Positions 1 through 6,345 are shown, counted from the first letter of the stretch. The stretch: 11,324 nucleotides of DNA from JAUHXS01 sp965213575 (GCA_965213575.1 CBDBZN010000025.1:1-11324), one strand, 5' to 3'. Translations and numbers: made by a program. The notes: generated from the letters alone by a model not told the origin.

Positions 1-2
1 AT

Positions 3-428
3 TTGTCTTTCAAAGATGACAGTATTTCGTGGTTAAGGAAAGAAACAACAGATCAAAGCAGTAACATCATTATATATAAATCTGAAATTCCTGATTTTTA
101 TATTGAACCTAATTTTATCTCGCTTCAAAGAAATATGCTCGGCAAAAAATATTTTTCGAGTGATATTGAAGGTTCTTATATGATGATTGACACATTATAT
201 CCGCCTATCCAAAATGAAATTTTATTAGGAAATAAACAGGCTACCGAAACCAGAGGTATATGGCGGCTATATAAAGATTTTATGGGTGGCCCTTTTATCA
301 ATTATACAATTATTAACGAGAACGAAAATAAAGTGATTATGATTGATGCTTTTGTTCACGCACCGAAACTTGAGAAAAAGAAGTTAATTAAAGAATTGGA
401 AACAGTAATAAAAACGATTGAATTTTAA
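3..428 (+). CDS. DUF4837 family protein, C-terminal part (5' end outside window)
   Basis: Only the last 141 codons are present; the frame is open to the left edge, so the TTG at position 3 is probably an internal codon. The segment GIWRLYKDFMGGPFINYT, followed by a strand with IMIDAFVHAPK and a charged C-terminal helix, is the characteristic end of DUF4837 proteins, which as I recall are roughly 330-residue, usually lipid-anchored proteins confined to Bacteroidota. That is family knowledge; the signal peptide is not visible here. The biochemical function of the family is unknown. The gene converges on the PorE-like gene with only 11 bp between stop codons and no obvious terminator hairpin. 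Family assignment is from memory of the motif, not a search. Confidence 0.75.
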   Translation: MSFKDDSISWLRKETTDQSSNIIIYKSEIPDFYIEPNFISLQRNMLGKKYFSSDIEGSYMMIDTLYPPIQNEILLGNKQATETRGIWRLYKDFMGGPFINYTIINENENKVIMIDAFVHAPKLEKKKLIKELETVIKTIEF

Positions 429-439
429 GAACTTATATT

Positions 440-1732
440 TTAATTGCCTAATATTTCCACTTCAGTCCTTCTGTTGACAGAGCGCCCTTCCGCAGTTTTA
501 TTATCCGCAATAGGCTTATTAGATCCTAAACCCTTATATTTCAATCTAGCAGGGCTAATGTCATTTTGAATCAAATATGTATAAACTGCTTTAGCCCGGT
601 CATTTGACAAAGCTAAATTATATTTATAATCTCCTACATTATCGGTATGTCCTGTAATCAGAATTTTAATAGCAGGATAATCATTTAAAAATGAAACTAA
701 CTTATTTAATTCCACCTTGGATTCTTCCATTAACTCATAATGATTCGTTTGATAAAAAATATTCTTTAATACCATATGCTCTCCTGCCTTAATAGGATGC
801 AGTGCTACATTTATATTATAATTTACATCAGGATCCATATTTTCGGAAAGTGAAAAATTTTCAGAATGAAACAAATAGTTCCTTTTTGCTATATTTAACG
901 CATTATCTCTGCCTGAGAGGAGACATACCAAATACTCGCCAGTAATGACATCTGAATTTGTTTCTACAGCTAATTTTCCTGTTTTGAGATCAATTAGTTG
1001 AATTTTAGCATCTAGTTTAACACCGGTAAGATGATCAGTGACTACACCTTTCACATAGGTAACTGGATATGGCTGGTTTGTATCGCTTAATTCAAAAGTA
1101 TATAAATCCAAATTTCCTTTTGTACCATAACGACTGGAAGCAAAATAGGCATTTTTACCGTTTGCACTAACTACTAGGCTAGTTTCATTTTCTTTAGTAT
1201 TTATAGGGTATCCTAAATTTTGGGGTGTAGGCCATTTACCATCCGCTCCACGCTGTGTCATTAAAATATCAGCCTCGCCCATACCTATATGGCCATCTGA
1301 AGAGAAATATAAAGTACGGTTATCGGGGTGAATAAAAGGACATTGATCATCATATAATGTATTAATTTTATCTCCCAAATTTTCAGGCTCGCTCCATTGG
1401 CCATTTTCTTCTTTATGACTTACCCAAATATCTCTCCTGCCTTTTCCATTAGGCCTGTCACTCGTAAAATATAATGTTTTTCCATCAGATGAAATAGAAG
1501 GTTGCGATTCCCATCTATCCGTATTGATAGGCTCACCTATATTGACCGGATCCAACCATTTATTACCTATTTTTTGTGTGTAATATATATCACAACTACC
1601 TTTACCATCTTTACGATTGCATGCAGTAAAATAGATAGATTTGCCGTCAGGAGAAATAGTCAAGGCTCCTTCATTATCATTAGTATTAATAGGTTTTCCT
1701 AAATTTTGGTACATTCGCCAAGTGGCTGTCAC
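440..1732 (-). CDS. PorE-like OmpA/PD40 protein, C-terminal part (frameshifted from 1686-2363)
   Basis: This is the downstream part of one gene spanning 2363 to 440; the nominal GTG at 1732 lies inside the frame change and is unlikely to be a true start. It holds four PD40/WD40-like propeller units, each opening with xINT after a conserved NLG or NIG (for example QNLGKPINT, ENLGDKINT) and containing a GKxxYF-type strand. A carboxypeptidase-regulatory-like domain follows (KGVVTDHLTG, about residue 228). The C-terminal OmpA-like peptidoglycan-binding domain starts near residue 315 and carries ITGHTDNVGD, NLALSNDRAKAV and VNRRTEVEI. The family anchors outer-membrane or periplasmic assemblies to peptidoglycan; PorE of the type IX secretion system has the same domain order. 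Paralogues of this architecture are common, so PorE itself is not proven. Joined to its N-terminal half the protein is about 640 residues. Confidence 0.85.
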   Translation of the reverse strand: MTATWRMYQNLGKPINTNDNEGALTISPDGKSIYFTACNRKDGKGSCDIYYTQKIGNKWLDPVNIGEPINTDRWESQPSISSDGKTLYFTSDRPNGKGRRDIWVSHKEENGQWSEPENLGDKINTLYDDQCPFIHPDNRTLYFSSDGHIGMGEADILMTQRGADGKWPTPQNLGYPINTKENETSLVVSANGKNAYFASSRYGTKGNLDLYTFELSDTNQPYPVTYVKGVVTDHLTGVKLDAKIQLIDLKTGKLAVETNSDVITGEYLVCLLSGRDNALNIAKRNYLFHSENFSLSENMDPDVNYNINVALHPIKAGEHMVLKNIFYQTNHYELMEESKVELNKLVSFLNDYPAIKILITGHTDNVGDYKYNLALSNDRAKAVYTYLIQNDISPARLKYKGLGSNKPIADNKTAEGRSVNRRTEVEILGN

Positions 1733-2363
1733 CTCTTTGACTGATCATGATATCTTCATCAAAGCCGGTCCTTTTATACTTTTTTGCTGTATAAATTAAA
1801 GTTTGTTCATCTGCTGTAATAGCTGGAAAAAGTTCATCTTCTTTAGTATTAATACTATCACCTAAATTTTGAGGATTGAACGGAACAGGATTTTCCATCG
1901 CTTTAATTGCAAACTCAGTATTTGCCAGATATCTTTCTGCCTGCAGTCGATAACCATACAAAACACCGTCAAGAGCTACATAGCGCTTTAAATAATCAGC
2001 AGCTAATTTATATTGATCCATATCTATGTACATCTTAGCTATGCGCATGAAAAGCTCTTTTTTATACAGAGAATCTAGGTTAACAGCTTTATCATAATAA
2101 AAAATAGCCCGCTCAGGATTATTTTGCATATCGTAAAGATCACCCAACTTAATATATGGATCTACAAAGTATGGGTACTTATTAGTGATTTTATTTAAAA
2201 TTTTAATTGCCTTGTCAACATCATTTTCTCTTTGTTCCTCTACAGCTTTCTCATATTGTGCTACAGCTTTTTTAGGAGCATTTTTTTTAGTGTAGCTATC
2301 AGTTGAAGCATAATTTATGTTTAAGCAAAAAAGTAGAAGGACACAAAAAATTATCAGTCTCAT
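1686..2363 (-). CDS. PorE-like TPR/PD40 protein, N-terminal part (frameshifted into 440-1732)
   Basis: This is the first part of the PorE-like gene. Residues 1-20 form a Sec signal peptide (basic MR, then a Leu/Ile/Phe core, cleavage probably after YAS). Residues 30-150 are three to four TPR units (AVAQYEKAVEEQ, DPYIKLGDLYDMQNNPERAI, MYIDMDQYKLAADYLKRYV). Near residue 165 comes the first PD40 blade, opened by PQNLGDSINTKEDE. Reading breaks off after DIMISQRGDS; the remaining residues (HLANVPKFRKTY) are out-of-frame and are followed by TAA. Counting this blade and the four in the other fragment gives five, which fits the five-bladed propeller I recall for PorE. The ATG overlaps the queE stop as ATGA, implying translational coupling. 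A periplasmic location is inferred from the signal peptide and architecture. Confidence 0.85.
   Translation of the reverse strand: MRLIIFCVLLLFCLNINYASTDSYTKKNAPKKAVAQYEKAVEEQRENDVDKAIKILNKITNKYPYFVDPYIKLGDLYDMQNNPERAIFYYDKAVNLDSLYKKELFMRIAKMYIDMDQYKLAADYLKRYVALDGVLYGYRLQAERYLANTEFAIKAMENPVPFNPQNLGDSINTKEDELFPAITADEQTLIYTAKKYKRTGFDEDIMISQRGDSHLANVPKFRKTY
1720..1735 (-). other. Frameshift site in the PorE-like gene
   Basis: On the minus strand the upstream frame reads Q-R-G-D-S up to 1725. The downstream frame resumes as T-W-R-M-Y-Q-N-L-G from 1723. Skipping the C at 1724 joins the frames. A sister repeat in the same protein (QRGADGKWPTPQNLG) has four residues between QRG and W, and here there are three after removing one base. 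Gaining two bases would restore the repeat length exactly, so loss of two bases is as likely as gain of one. Confidence 0.85.
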
Positions 2364-2650
2364 GGTATATTCATATATTTATGGATCTGTAAAGATATTT
2401 TCCAGTTAGGATGCTCTTTAACATATTTAATAATATGGGGCATCATCTCATCTCTTTTATCCCATTCGGGCTGTAAATACAGCTGACAAGAATCTTTAAC
2501 TTTACTTGCATATAATTCGGCCCATATAAAATCACTCTTATTATACACAATAACTTTTAACTCATTGGCGAATTTCATATTTCTTTCCTTGGGGAGCTTG
2601 AAATTTTTTAGGCGATAGGCAAATCCAATCCCACTTCCCGGTAAAGTCAT
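2360..2650 (-). CDS. queE: 7-carboxy-7-deazaguanine synthase QueE, C-terminal part (frameshifted from 2562-2999)
   Basis: This is the second part of queE. Its first 20 codons (from the ATG at 2650) only read the main frame's DNA out of phase; genuine QueE sequence begins at the KERNMKFANELKVIVYN segment, from 2590. The rest matches the end of Bacteroidota QueE: ELKVIVYNKSDF, then LYLQPEW, and a terminal WKISLQIHKYMNIP. Together with the N-terminal fragment, one-base correction gives a 212-residue protein, the normal size. The stop codon overlaps the start of the PorE-like gene (ATGA). Taken alone this piece lacks the radical-SAM cluster and would be inactive. Confidence 0.85.
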   Translation of the reverse strand: MTLPGSGIGFAYRLKNFKLPKERNMKFANELKVIVYNKSDFIWAELYASKVKDSCQLYLQPEWDKRDEMMPHIIKYVKEHPNWKISLQIHKYMNIP

Positions 2651-2999
2651 AAACCCCGGAAGTTTCTACATGACATTTTTTCCCTTTAGCGTGAATAAGC
2701 TTGGTCAAAACTGAAAGGTCATACATGAAAGGTTCTCCACCGGTAATGACGACAATATCAGCAGGAACATCTTCTATTTTATTAAGTAAATCACTAATAT
2801 TTAGAACAGGGTGATTAGATGCTTCCCATGACTCTTTGACATCACACCAAATACATCCTATGTCACATCCCCCTAACCTTATAAAATATGCACTTTCTCC
2901 TTGATAATACCCTTCTCCTTGAATGGTGTAAAATGATTCCATTATAGGTAAAGTTATCTGAGAAAATTTTGATATATTATTTAAAGCTGAGATTTCCAT
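2562..2999 (-). CDS. queE: 7-carboxy-7-deazaguanine synthase QueE, N-terminal part (frameshifted into 2360-2650)
   Basis: QueE is a radical-SAM enzyme that converts 6-carboxy-tetrahydropterin to 7-carboxy-7-deazaguanine in the pathway to queuosine. Visible motifs are FYTIQGEGYYQGESAYFIRL at about residues 23-42, the CX3CX2C iron-sulfur motif within GGCDIGCIWCD (about 43-53), VVITGGEPF near residue 84, and CHVETSG near residue 109. After SPKKFQAP the frame is lost and the last nine residues before the stop do not fit the family. The ATG at 2999 lies just below a good promoter (3014-3044), giving a leader of only about 10 nt; M20, in PIMESFYTIQ, is an alternative start close to the conserved core. 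It is the first gene of a two-gene unit with the PorE-like gene. As read, the encoded protein is truncated and would lack the conserved C-terminal part. Confidence 0.9.
   Translation of the reverse strand: MEISALNNISKFSQITLPIMESFYTIQGEGYYQGESAYFIRLGGCDIGCIWCDVKESWEASNHPVLNISDLLNKIEDVPADIVVITGGEPFMYDLSVLTKLIHAKGKKCHVETSGVYDFTGKWDWICLSPKKFQAPQGKKYEIRQ
2588..2596 (-). other. queE: Frameshift site in queE at a four-C run
   Basis: The + strand GGGG at 2591-2594 is CCCC in the coding direction. Reading gct ccc, skipping one C, then aag gaa aga joins SPKKFQAP to KERNMKFANELKV. The seven residues between AP and A-N-E-L-K-V equal the spacing I expect in intact QueE. A single extra C in a short homopolymer therefore explains the break fully. 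Confidence 0.88.
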
Positions 3000-3013
3000 T
3001 GAGTTAATAATTA

Positions 3014-3044
3014 CAAAAATAAGCTAAATACTTAACTACACCAA
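3014..3044 (-). promoter_or_regulatory. Bacteroidota-type promoter for queE and the PorE-like gene
   Basis: On the minus strand there is TTG at 3044-3042, a 20-base spacer, and TATTTTTG at 3021-3014. This matches the Bacteroidota housekeeping sigma pattern TTG-N17-23-TAnnTTTG exactly. Transcription would start near 3010, about 10 nt before the queE ATG, so the leader would be very short. Confidence 0.65.
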
Positions 3045-3172
3045 TCTACTCGTATAGTTAACAAATTATAAAGTGCCTATTATATTATACATAATTAATT
3101 ATCAACAAGTTATCGGGTAACAATAAGTTTTTTAAATAATAGGAATTATAATATGTTATATAGGATTTTTTC

Positions 3173-3180
3173 TATCTTTG
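3173..3180 (+). promoter_or_regulatory. -7 box (TATCTTTG) upstream of the TPR/OmpA-like lipoprotein gene
   Basis: TATCTTTG fits TAnnTTTG exactly and lies 38 bp before the ATG at 3219. No clear TTG is present 17-23 bases upstream, so only the -7 element is convincing. It sits inside the longer open frame that begins at 3153, which argues that the in-frame ATG at 3153 is upstream of the transcript and that 3219 is the real start. Confidence 0.5.
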
Positions 3181-3218
3181 TTTATCTTCTTAAACTCAAA
3201 AAATATAAAGTTATTATT

Positions 3219-4943
3219 ATGAAAAAAGCAGGTGTTGGCTTATTAAAATACAATAAATTCGGATGTATCGCTTTTATAGCGTTATTTATTTATGCATGCG
3301 GGGTAGGCAAAATGGTTAAAAAGCATGAGGAGGTAAAGTATAATGTTACCCCAAACCCTTTAGAAGCACATGGTGGAAAAATTCCTGTTAAGATAGATGT
3401 AACTTATCCTGAAAAATATTTCAATAAAAAAGCCACTGTAGAAGTAACGCCTTATCTTAAACATTCTGGTGGAGAAGTGACCTTAGAAACGATGACTCTC
3501 ATTGGAGAAAATGTAGAAGGAGAAGGTAAAAAAGTTAACATGGATGGCGGCACTATCACTTACACCGATACCGTACCCTACACGCCAGCCTTAAGGCAAT
3601 GTGATTTGATGATAAAAGCTGCAGCCAGGATTGGCACAAAAGAAGCTAAAGAATTAGGTGACATAAAATTAGCTGAAGGAACCGTTATAACTTCTACTAG
3701 AGCTTTAAATGATGAGAAAATTTTAGTTGGAAAAGATAATTATGAAAAAGAAACGATCTTATCTAAAGAGGCTACTATTTACTTTCCAATTCAAAATGCA
3801 ACAGTAAGAGGTTCGGAAAAATATAATAAATCAATGAAAGAATTGAGAAATTTTGTTAAACAAGGATATGAAGGAAAAGGAGTTGCTATATCCTCATATG
3901 CATCTCCCGATGGCCCACTTGAATTAAACGAAAATCTAGCTGAAAAAAGAGAGAAAAATTCATTAAATTATATAGAAAAAGAACTCAAAAAAGAAGGCTT
4001 TAAGGGTGCTACTGACGAAACAACATATAAAAAAACAACGGTAAGCGAAGATTGGTCAGGTTTTAGAAAATTATTACAAGAATCGGATATAGAGGATAAA
4101 GAAGTTATGTTAAAGATTTTAGATTCTTACTCTGACCCGGTAGCCAGAGAAAAAGAAATTAAAAACTTAACCAGTGCATATGGTAAACTTAGGAACAATG
4201 TACTGCCTAAATTAAGAAGAACAGAAATCACTGTAAATGTCTTAGAACCCAAATTATCTGACAGTATTATATTAGTTTATGCATTATCTAATCCTGATAC
4301 ATTAAAACAAGAGGAATTAGGTTTTGCACCAACCTTAACAGAAAATTGGGATGATAAATATGCCATCTACCAATCGTATGTTGCAACTTATCCTGATGAT
4401 TGGAGAGGTTATAACAACTTAGGATATATACATGCTATGCAAGGAGATTATGATGCTGCAAGAACATCGTTTGATAAAGCTAACTCTATGTCTCCTGACA
4501 ATGCAGTTGTATATAATAACATGGGTAGTTTATATATTTTACAGGGTGATTTAGACAATGCTTATGAATACCATGAAAAAGCAAGAGTAGCCGGTGCTGA
4601 TAACAGCTACAATATGGGAGCATACAGCTTAAAAACTGCTGATTATCCAAAAGCTATCAACTATTTTGGCGCTGATGCGTGTGGTTATAATCAAGGCTTA
4701 GCCCATTTGTTATCAGATGATTATGATAATGCAGCAAAATCCTTAAGATGTTCTGAAGTTGAAAATGCAGATAAATATTATTTACTCGCTATAATAGGAG
4801 CTAGAACAGCTGATAAAACTATGGTAGTTGATAATATGAAAAAAGCTACAGAAATGAATTCGGCATATAAAGAAGATGCTAAAACAGATTTAGAATTTAG
4901 AACTTATTGGGGTGATAGCGATTTTCAAGCTGTTGTACAATAA
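3219..4943 (+). CDS. TPR and OmpA-like outer-membrane lipoprotein
   Basis: The frame opens at an ATG at 3153, but I place the start at 3219: it gives a clean lipoprotein signal peptide (MKK, hydrophobic core, lipobox IYAC with Cys27), and a -7 promoter box lies between the two ATGs. The product is 574 residues. Residues about 30-180 are an Ig-like/beta-rich region (TPNPLEAHGGKIPVKIDVTY). About 183-340 is a divergent OmpA-like fold with YFPIQNATV, YASPDG, a NENLAEKRE helix, a helical insertion (SEDWSGFRKLLQESD) and a closing LRRTEITVNV. About 393-530 are TPR repeats (YNNLGYIHAMQGDYDAARTSFD, split here from a longer run). Related proteins occur widely in Bacteroidota as envelope proteins, some near fimbrial genes. 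The exact role is unknown; binding of peptidoglycan is not assured because the OmpA consensus is altered. The gene appears monocistronic, ending at a strong terminator. Confidence 0.8.
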   Translation: MKKAGVGLLKYNKFGCIAFIALFIYACGVGKMVKKHEEVKYNVTPNPLEAHGGKIPVKIDVTYPEKYFNKKATVEVTPYLKHSGGEVTLETMTLIGENVEGEGKKVNMDGGTITYTDTVPYTPALRQCDLMIKAAARIGTKEAKELGDIKLAEGTVITSTRALNDEKILVGKDNYEKETILSKEATIYFPIQNATVRGSEKYNKSMKELRNFVKQGYEGKGVAISSYASPDGPLELNENLAEKREKNSLNYIEKELKKEGFKGATDETTYKKTTVSEDWSGFRKLLQESDIEDKEVMLKILDSYSDPVAREKEIKNLTSAYGKLRNNVLPKLRRTEITVNVLEPKLSDSIILVYALSNPDTLKQEELGFAPTLTENWDDKYAIYQSYVATYPDDWRGYNNLGYIHAMQGDYDAARTSFDKANSMSPDNAVVYNNMGSLYILQGDLDNAYEYHEKARVAGADNSYNMGAYSLKTADYPKAINYFGADACGYNQGLAHLLSDDYDNAAKSLRCSEVENADKYYLLAIIGARTADKTMVVDNMKKATEMNSAYKEDAKTDLEFRTYWGDSDFQAVVQ

Positions 4944-4982
4944 AAAATAAATCTTGACAGTCAATCTATAGTTCTTAGAAAC

Positions 4983-5016
4983 AAAAAGCCTTTAGTATAT
5001 TTGCTAAAGGCTTTTT
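4983..5016 (+). terminator. Intrinsic terminator after the TPR/OmpA-like lipoprotein gene
   Basis: A perfect 13-bp stem (AAAAAGCCTTTAG paired with CTAAAGGCTTTTT) closes an 8-base loop at 4996-5003. It begins 39 bp after the stop codon and ends in a T tract, so it is a classical Rho-independent terminator. The A-rich 5' arm would also serve as a T tract on the minus strand. Confidence 0.9.
4996..5003 (+). promoter_or_regulatory. Possible -7 box (TATATTTG) for ferritin inside the terminator loop
   Basis: The entire loop of the preceding terminator reads TATATTTG, an exact TAnnTTTG match. Transcription from it would start near 5007-5010 and give a leader of about 25 nt before the ferritin ATG at 5035. 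No TTG lies at the expected -33 distance, so the assignment rests on the -7 motif and position alone. Confidence 0.4.
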
Positions 5017-5034
5017 CATTTAAAATACAACAAT

Positions 5035-5532
5035 ATGGTAAAATCAAAAATTCAAGAAGCGTTAAACACTCAAATAGAAATAGAAGCATCTTCTTCACAA
5101 TTTTATTTAGCAATGGCATCTTGGGCAGAAACTCAAGGTTACATAGGAATATCTCAGTTTTTGTATAAACATAGTGACGAAGAACGAGTGCACATGCTTA
5201 AATTGGTAAAATATATTAATGAAAGAGGCGGAAAGGCAACTATTCCGGCACTTGAACAACCTCCAAGAGAATATAATACTGTGAATGATATTTTTGAACA
5301 TTTACTTAATCATGAAATCTCTGTCACAGAAAATATAAATAAGGTAGTAGACCTTTGTCTTAATGAAAAAGACTATTTAACTTATAATTTTATGCAGTGG
5401 TATGTAGCAGAACAACTAGAAGAAGAAGCACTTGCAAGAAATATCATGGATAAGCTAAAAATGATCGGAAATGACAAAGGTGGATTATATCTCTTTGACA
5501 GAGACTTGGGCGGGTTAACTACTGAACAATAG
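5035..5532 (+). CDS. ftnA: Ferritin, non-haem iron storage protein
   Basis: This 165-residue protein is the normal size for bacterial ferritin, a cytosolic 24-subunit cage that oxidises Fe(II) and stores it as ferric mineral. The ferroxidase residues are all in place: E17, E50, H53, E94, Q127 and E130, in the contexts QIEIEASSSQFYLAMASW, DEERVHM, NHEISVTEN and EQLEEEA. The tail GGLYLFDRDL is also typical of the family. There is no haem-binding Met at the bacterioferritin position that I can recognise, so ferritin rather than bacterioferritin. The gene starts only 18 bp after the upstream terminator, has no Shine-Dalgarno sequence, and is apparently transcribed alone. No Fur-like operator is evident in the short leader. 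Confidence 0.95.
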   Translation: MVKSKIQEALNTQIEIEASSSQFYLAMASWAETQGYIGISQFLYKHSDEERVHMLKLVKYINERGGKATIPALEQPPREYNTVNDIFEHLLNHEISVTENINKVVDLCLNEKDYLTYNFMQWYVAEQLEEEALARNIMDKLKMIGNDKGGLYLFDRDLGGLTTEQ

Positions 5533-5553
5533 TTCTATTGAAAACTAGAACTA
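5530..5553. terminator. Hairpin at the ferritin stop codon, first of two between convergent genes
   Basis: TAGTTCTA at 5530-5537 pairs perfectly with TAGAACTA at 5546-5553 around an 8-base loop. The ferritin TAG stop is the first triplet of the stem. The stem is AT-rich and lacks a clear T tract, so alone it would be weak; it probably acts with the adjoining 5553-5584 hairpin. Confidence 0.5.
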
Positions 5554-5584
5554 AGAAGTTTTATTTGCCTTGATAAAACTTCTT
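5553..5584. terminator. Bidirectional hairpin overlapping the glycosyltransferase coding end
   Basis: AAGAAGTTTTAT at 5553-5564 pairs perfectly over 12 bp with ATAAAACTTCTT at 5573-5584, with the 8-base loop TTGCCTTG. The TAA stop of the glycosyltransferase (5561-5563) and its last codons lie inside the hairpin. It abuts the 5530-5553 hairpin, so either convergent transcript would meet two hairpins in succession. Confidence 0.65.
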
Positions 5585-6307
5585 TGCTCTACCAATCAAA
5601 TAACGAAATTGCATCTTAAGCACGCCAAAAAATGCTTCTTTAAATATTCCTGAAGACATTTTAGAAACTCCCTCTACCCTATCAATAAATGTAATAGGGA
5701 CTTCTTTGAGTTTAAATCCTAATTTCCAAGCAGCATACTTCATTTCTATTTGAAAAGCATAACCAATACATTTAATATTATCCAAATTTATTGCCTGCAA
5801 TACTTTTTTTCGATAACATACGAATCCGGCAGTAGTATCACTTACAGGCATCCAGGTAATAAATTTCACATAAAGAGATGCTCCATACGACATAATAATA
5901 CGGCCCAAGGGCCAGTTTTCAATTTTTCCTCCGGTTGTATACCTGGATCCTACTGCTAAATCTGCCCCATCAATATGACATGCCTTATATAAACGTACTA
6001 AATCGGCAGGATTGTGAGAAAAGTCAGCATCTATTTCAAAAATATATCCATAAGGTTTATCAAAAGTCCATTTAAATCCGTGAATATAAGCAGTTCCTAA
6101 TCCCAATTTACCTGTTCTTTCTTCTAAAAACAGTCGATCGGAATATTTTTCTTGAATAGTTCTAACGATATCTGCTGTCCCATCTGGAGAGCTATCGTCT
6201 ATTACCAAAATATCAAAAGTTTTTGGTAAAGAAAAGATCGCCTCTATAATCTTAGCGATATTTTCTTTTTCATTATAAGTAGGCAATAAAACAATGCTAT
6301 CTTTCAA
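5561..6307 (-). CDS. DPM1-like polyprenyl-phosphate glycosyltransferase (GT2)
   Basis: The 248-residue protein matches the catalytic domain of dolichol/polyprenol-phosphate mannosyltransferases, which transfer a sugar from a nucleotide donor to a lipid phosphate at the inner face of the membrane. Seen are LLPTYNEKENI at about 7-17, VIDDSSPDGTAD (D37, D38), the metal-binding DADFSHNP (D93, D95), VGSRYTTGGKIENWPLGR and SDTTAGFVCYRK. There is no multi-span membrane domain, unlike the larger ArnC/GtrB type, so it resembles the single-domain DPM1 class. The actual sugar (mannose or another) cannot be read from sequence. It lies 38 bp downstream of the exonuclease gene and is the last gene of the mpl-led minus-strand operon. 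Confidence 0.9.
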   Translation of the reverse strand: MKDSIVLLPTYNEKENIAKIIEAIFSLPKTFDILVIDDSSPDGTADIVRTIQEKYSDRLFLEERTGKLGLGTAYIHGFKWTFDKPYGYIFEIDADFSHNPADLVRLYKACHIDGADLAVGSRYTTGGKIENWPLGRIIMSYGASLYVKFITWMPVSDTTAGFVCYRKKVLQAINLDNIKCIGYAFQIEMKYAAWKLGFKLKEVPITFIDRVEGVSKMSSGIFKEAFFGVLKMQFRYLIGRAKKFYQGK

Positions 6308-6345
6308 GGAAATTATTACTTTAAACTAATATCGCTAATAAAATT

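Noticed and set aside
1502..1702. Open frames opposite the PorE-like gene, and similar frames opposite ferritin, the glycosyltransferase, the exonuclease, OsmC and lipA
   Set aside because: They lie wholly within strongly conserved genes on the other strand, have no recognisable domains, and their composition follows the sense gene.
1730..1732. GTG at 1732 as a genuine start of a separate OmpA-family gene
   Set aside because: The fragment would begin in the middle of a propeller blade without a signal peptide, although its OmpA domain must be periplasmic; the upstream frame supplies the missing signal peptide and blade.
3098..3108. TTATCAACA resembling a DnaA box in the 3000-3218 intergenic region
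   Set aside because: Only one degenerate match is present, with no cluster of boxes, dnaA/dnaN neighbour or AT-rich repeat array, so it is not evidence of an origin.
4954..4959. TTGACA upstream of ferritin as a sigma70 -35 box
   Set aside because: No matching -10 at 16-18 bp, and Bacteroidota use a different promoter pattern; the spacing to TATATTTG (36 bases between the two motifs) is too long for a -33/-7 pair.
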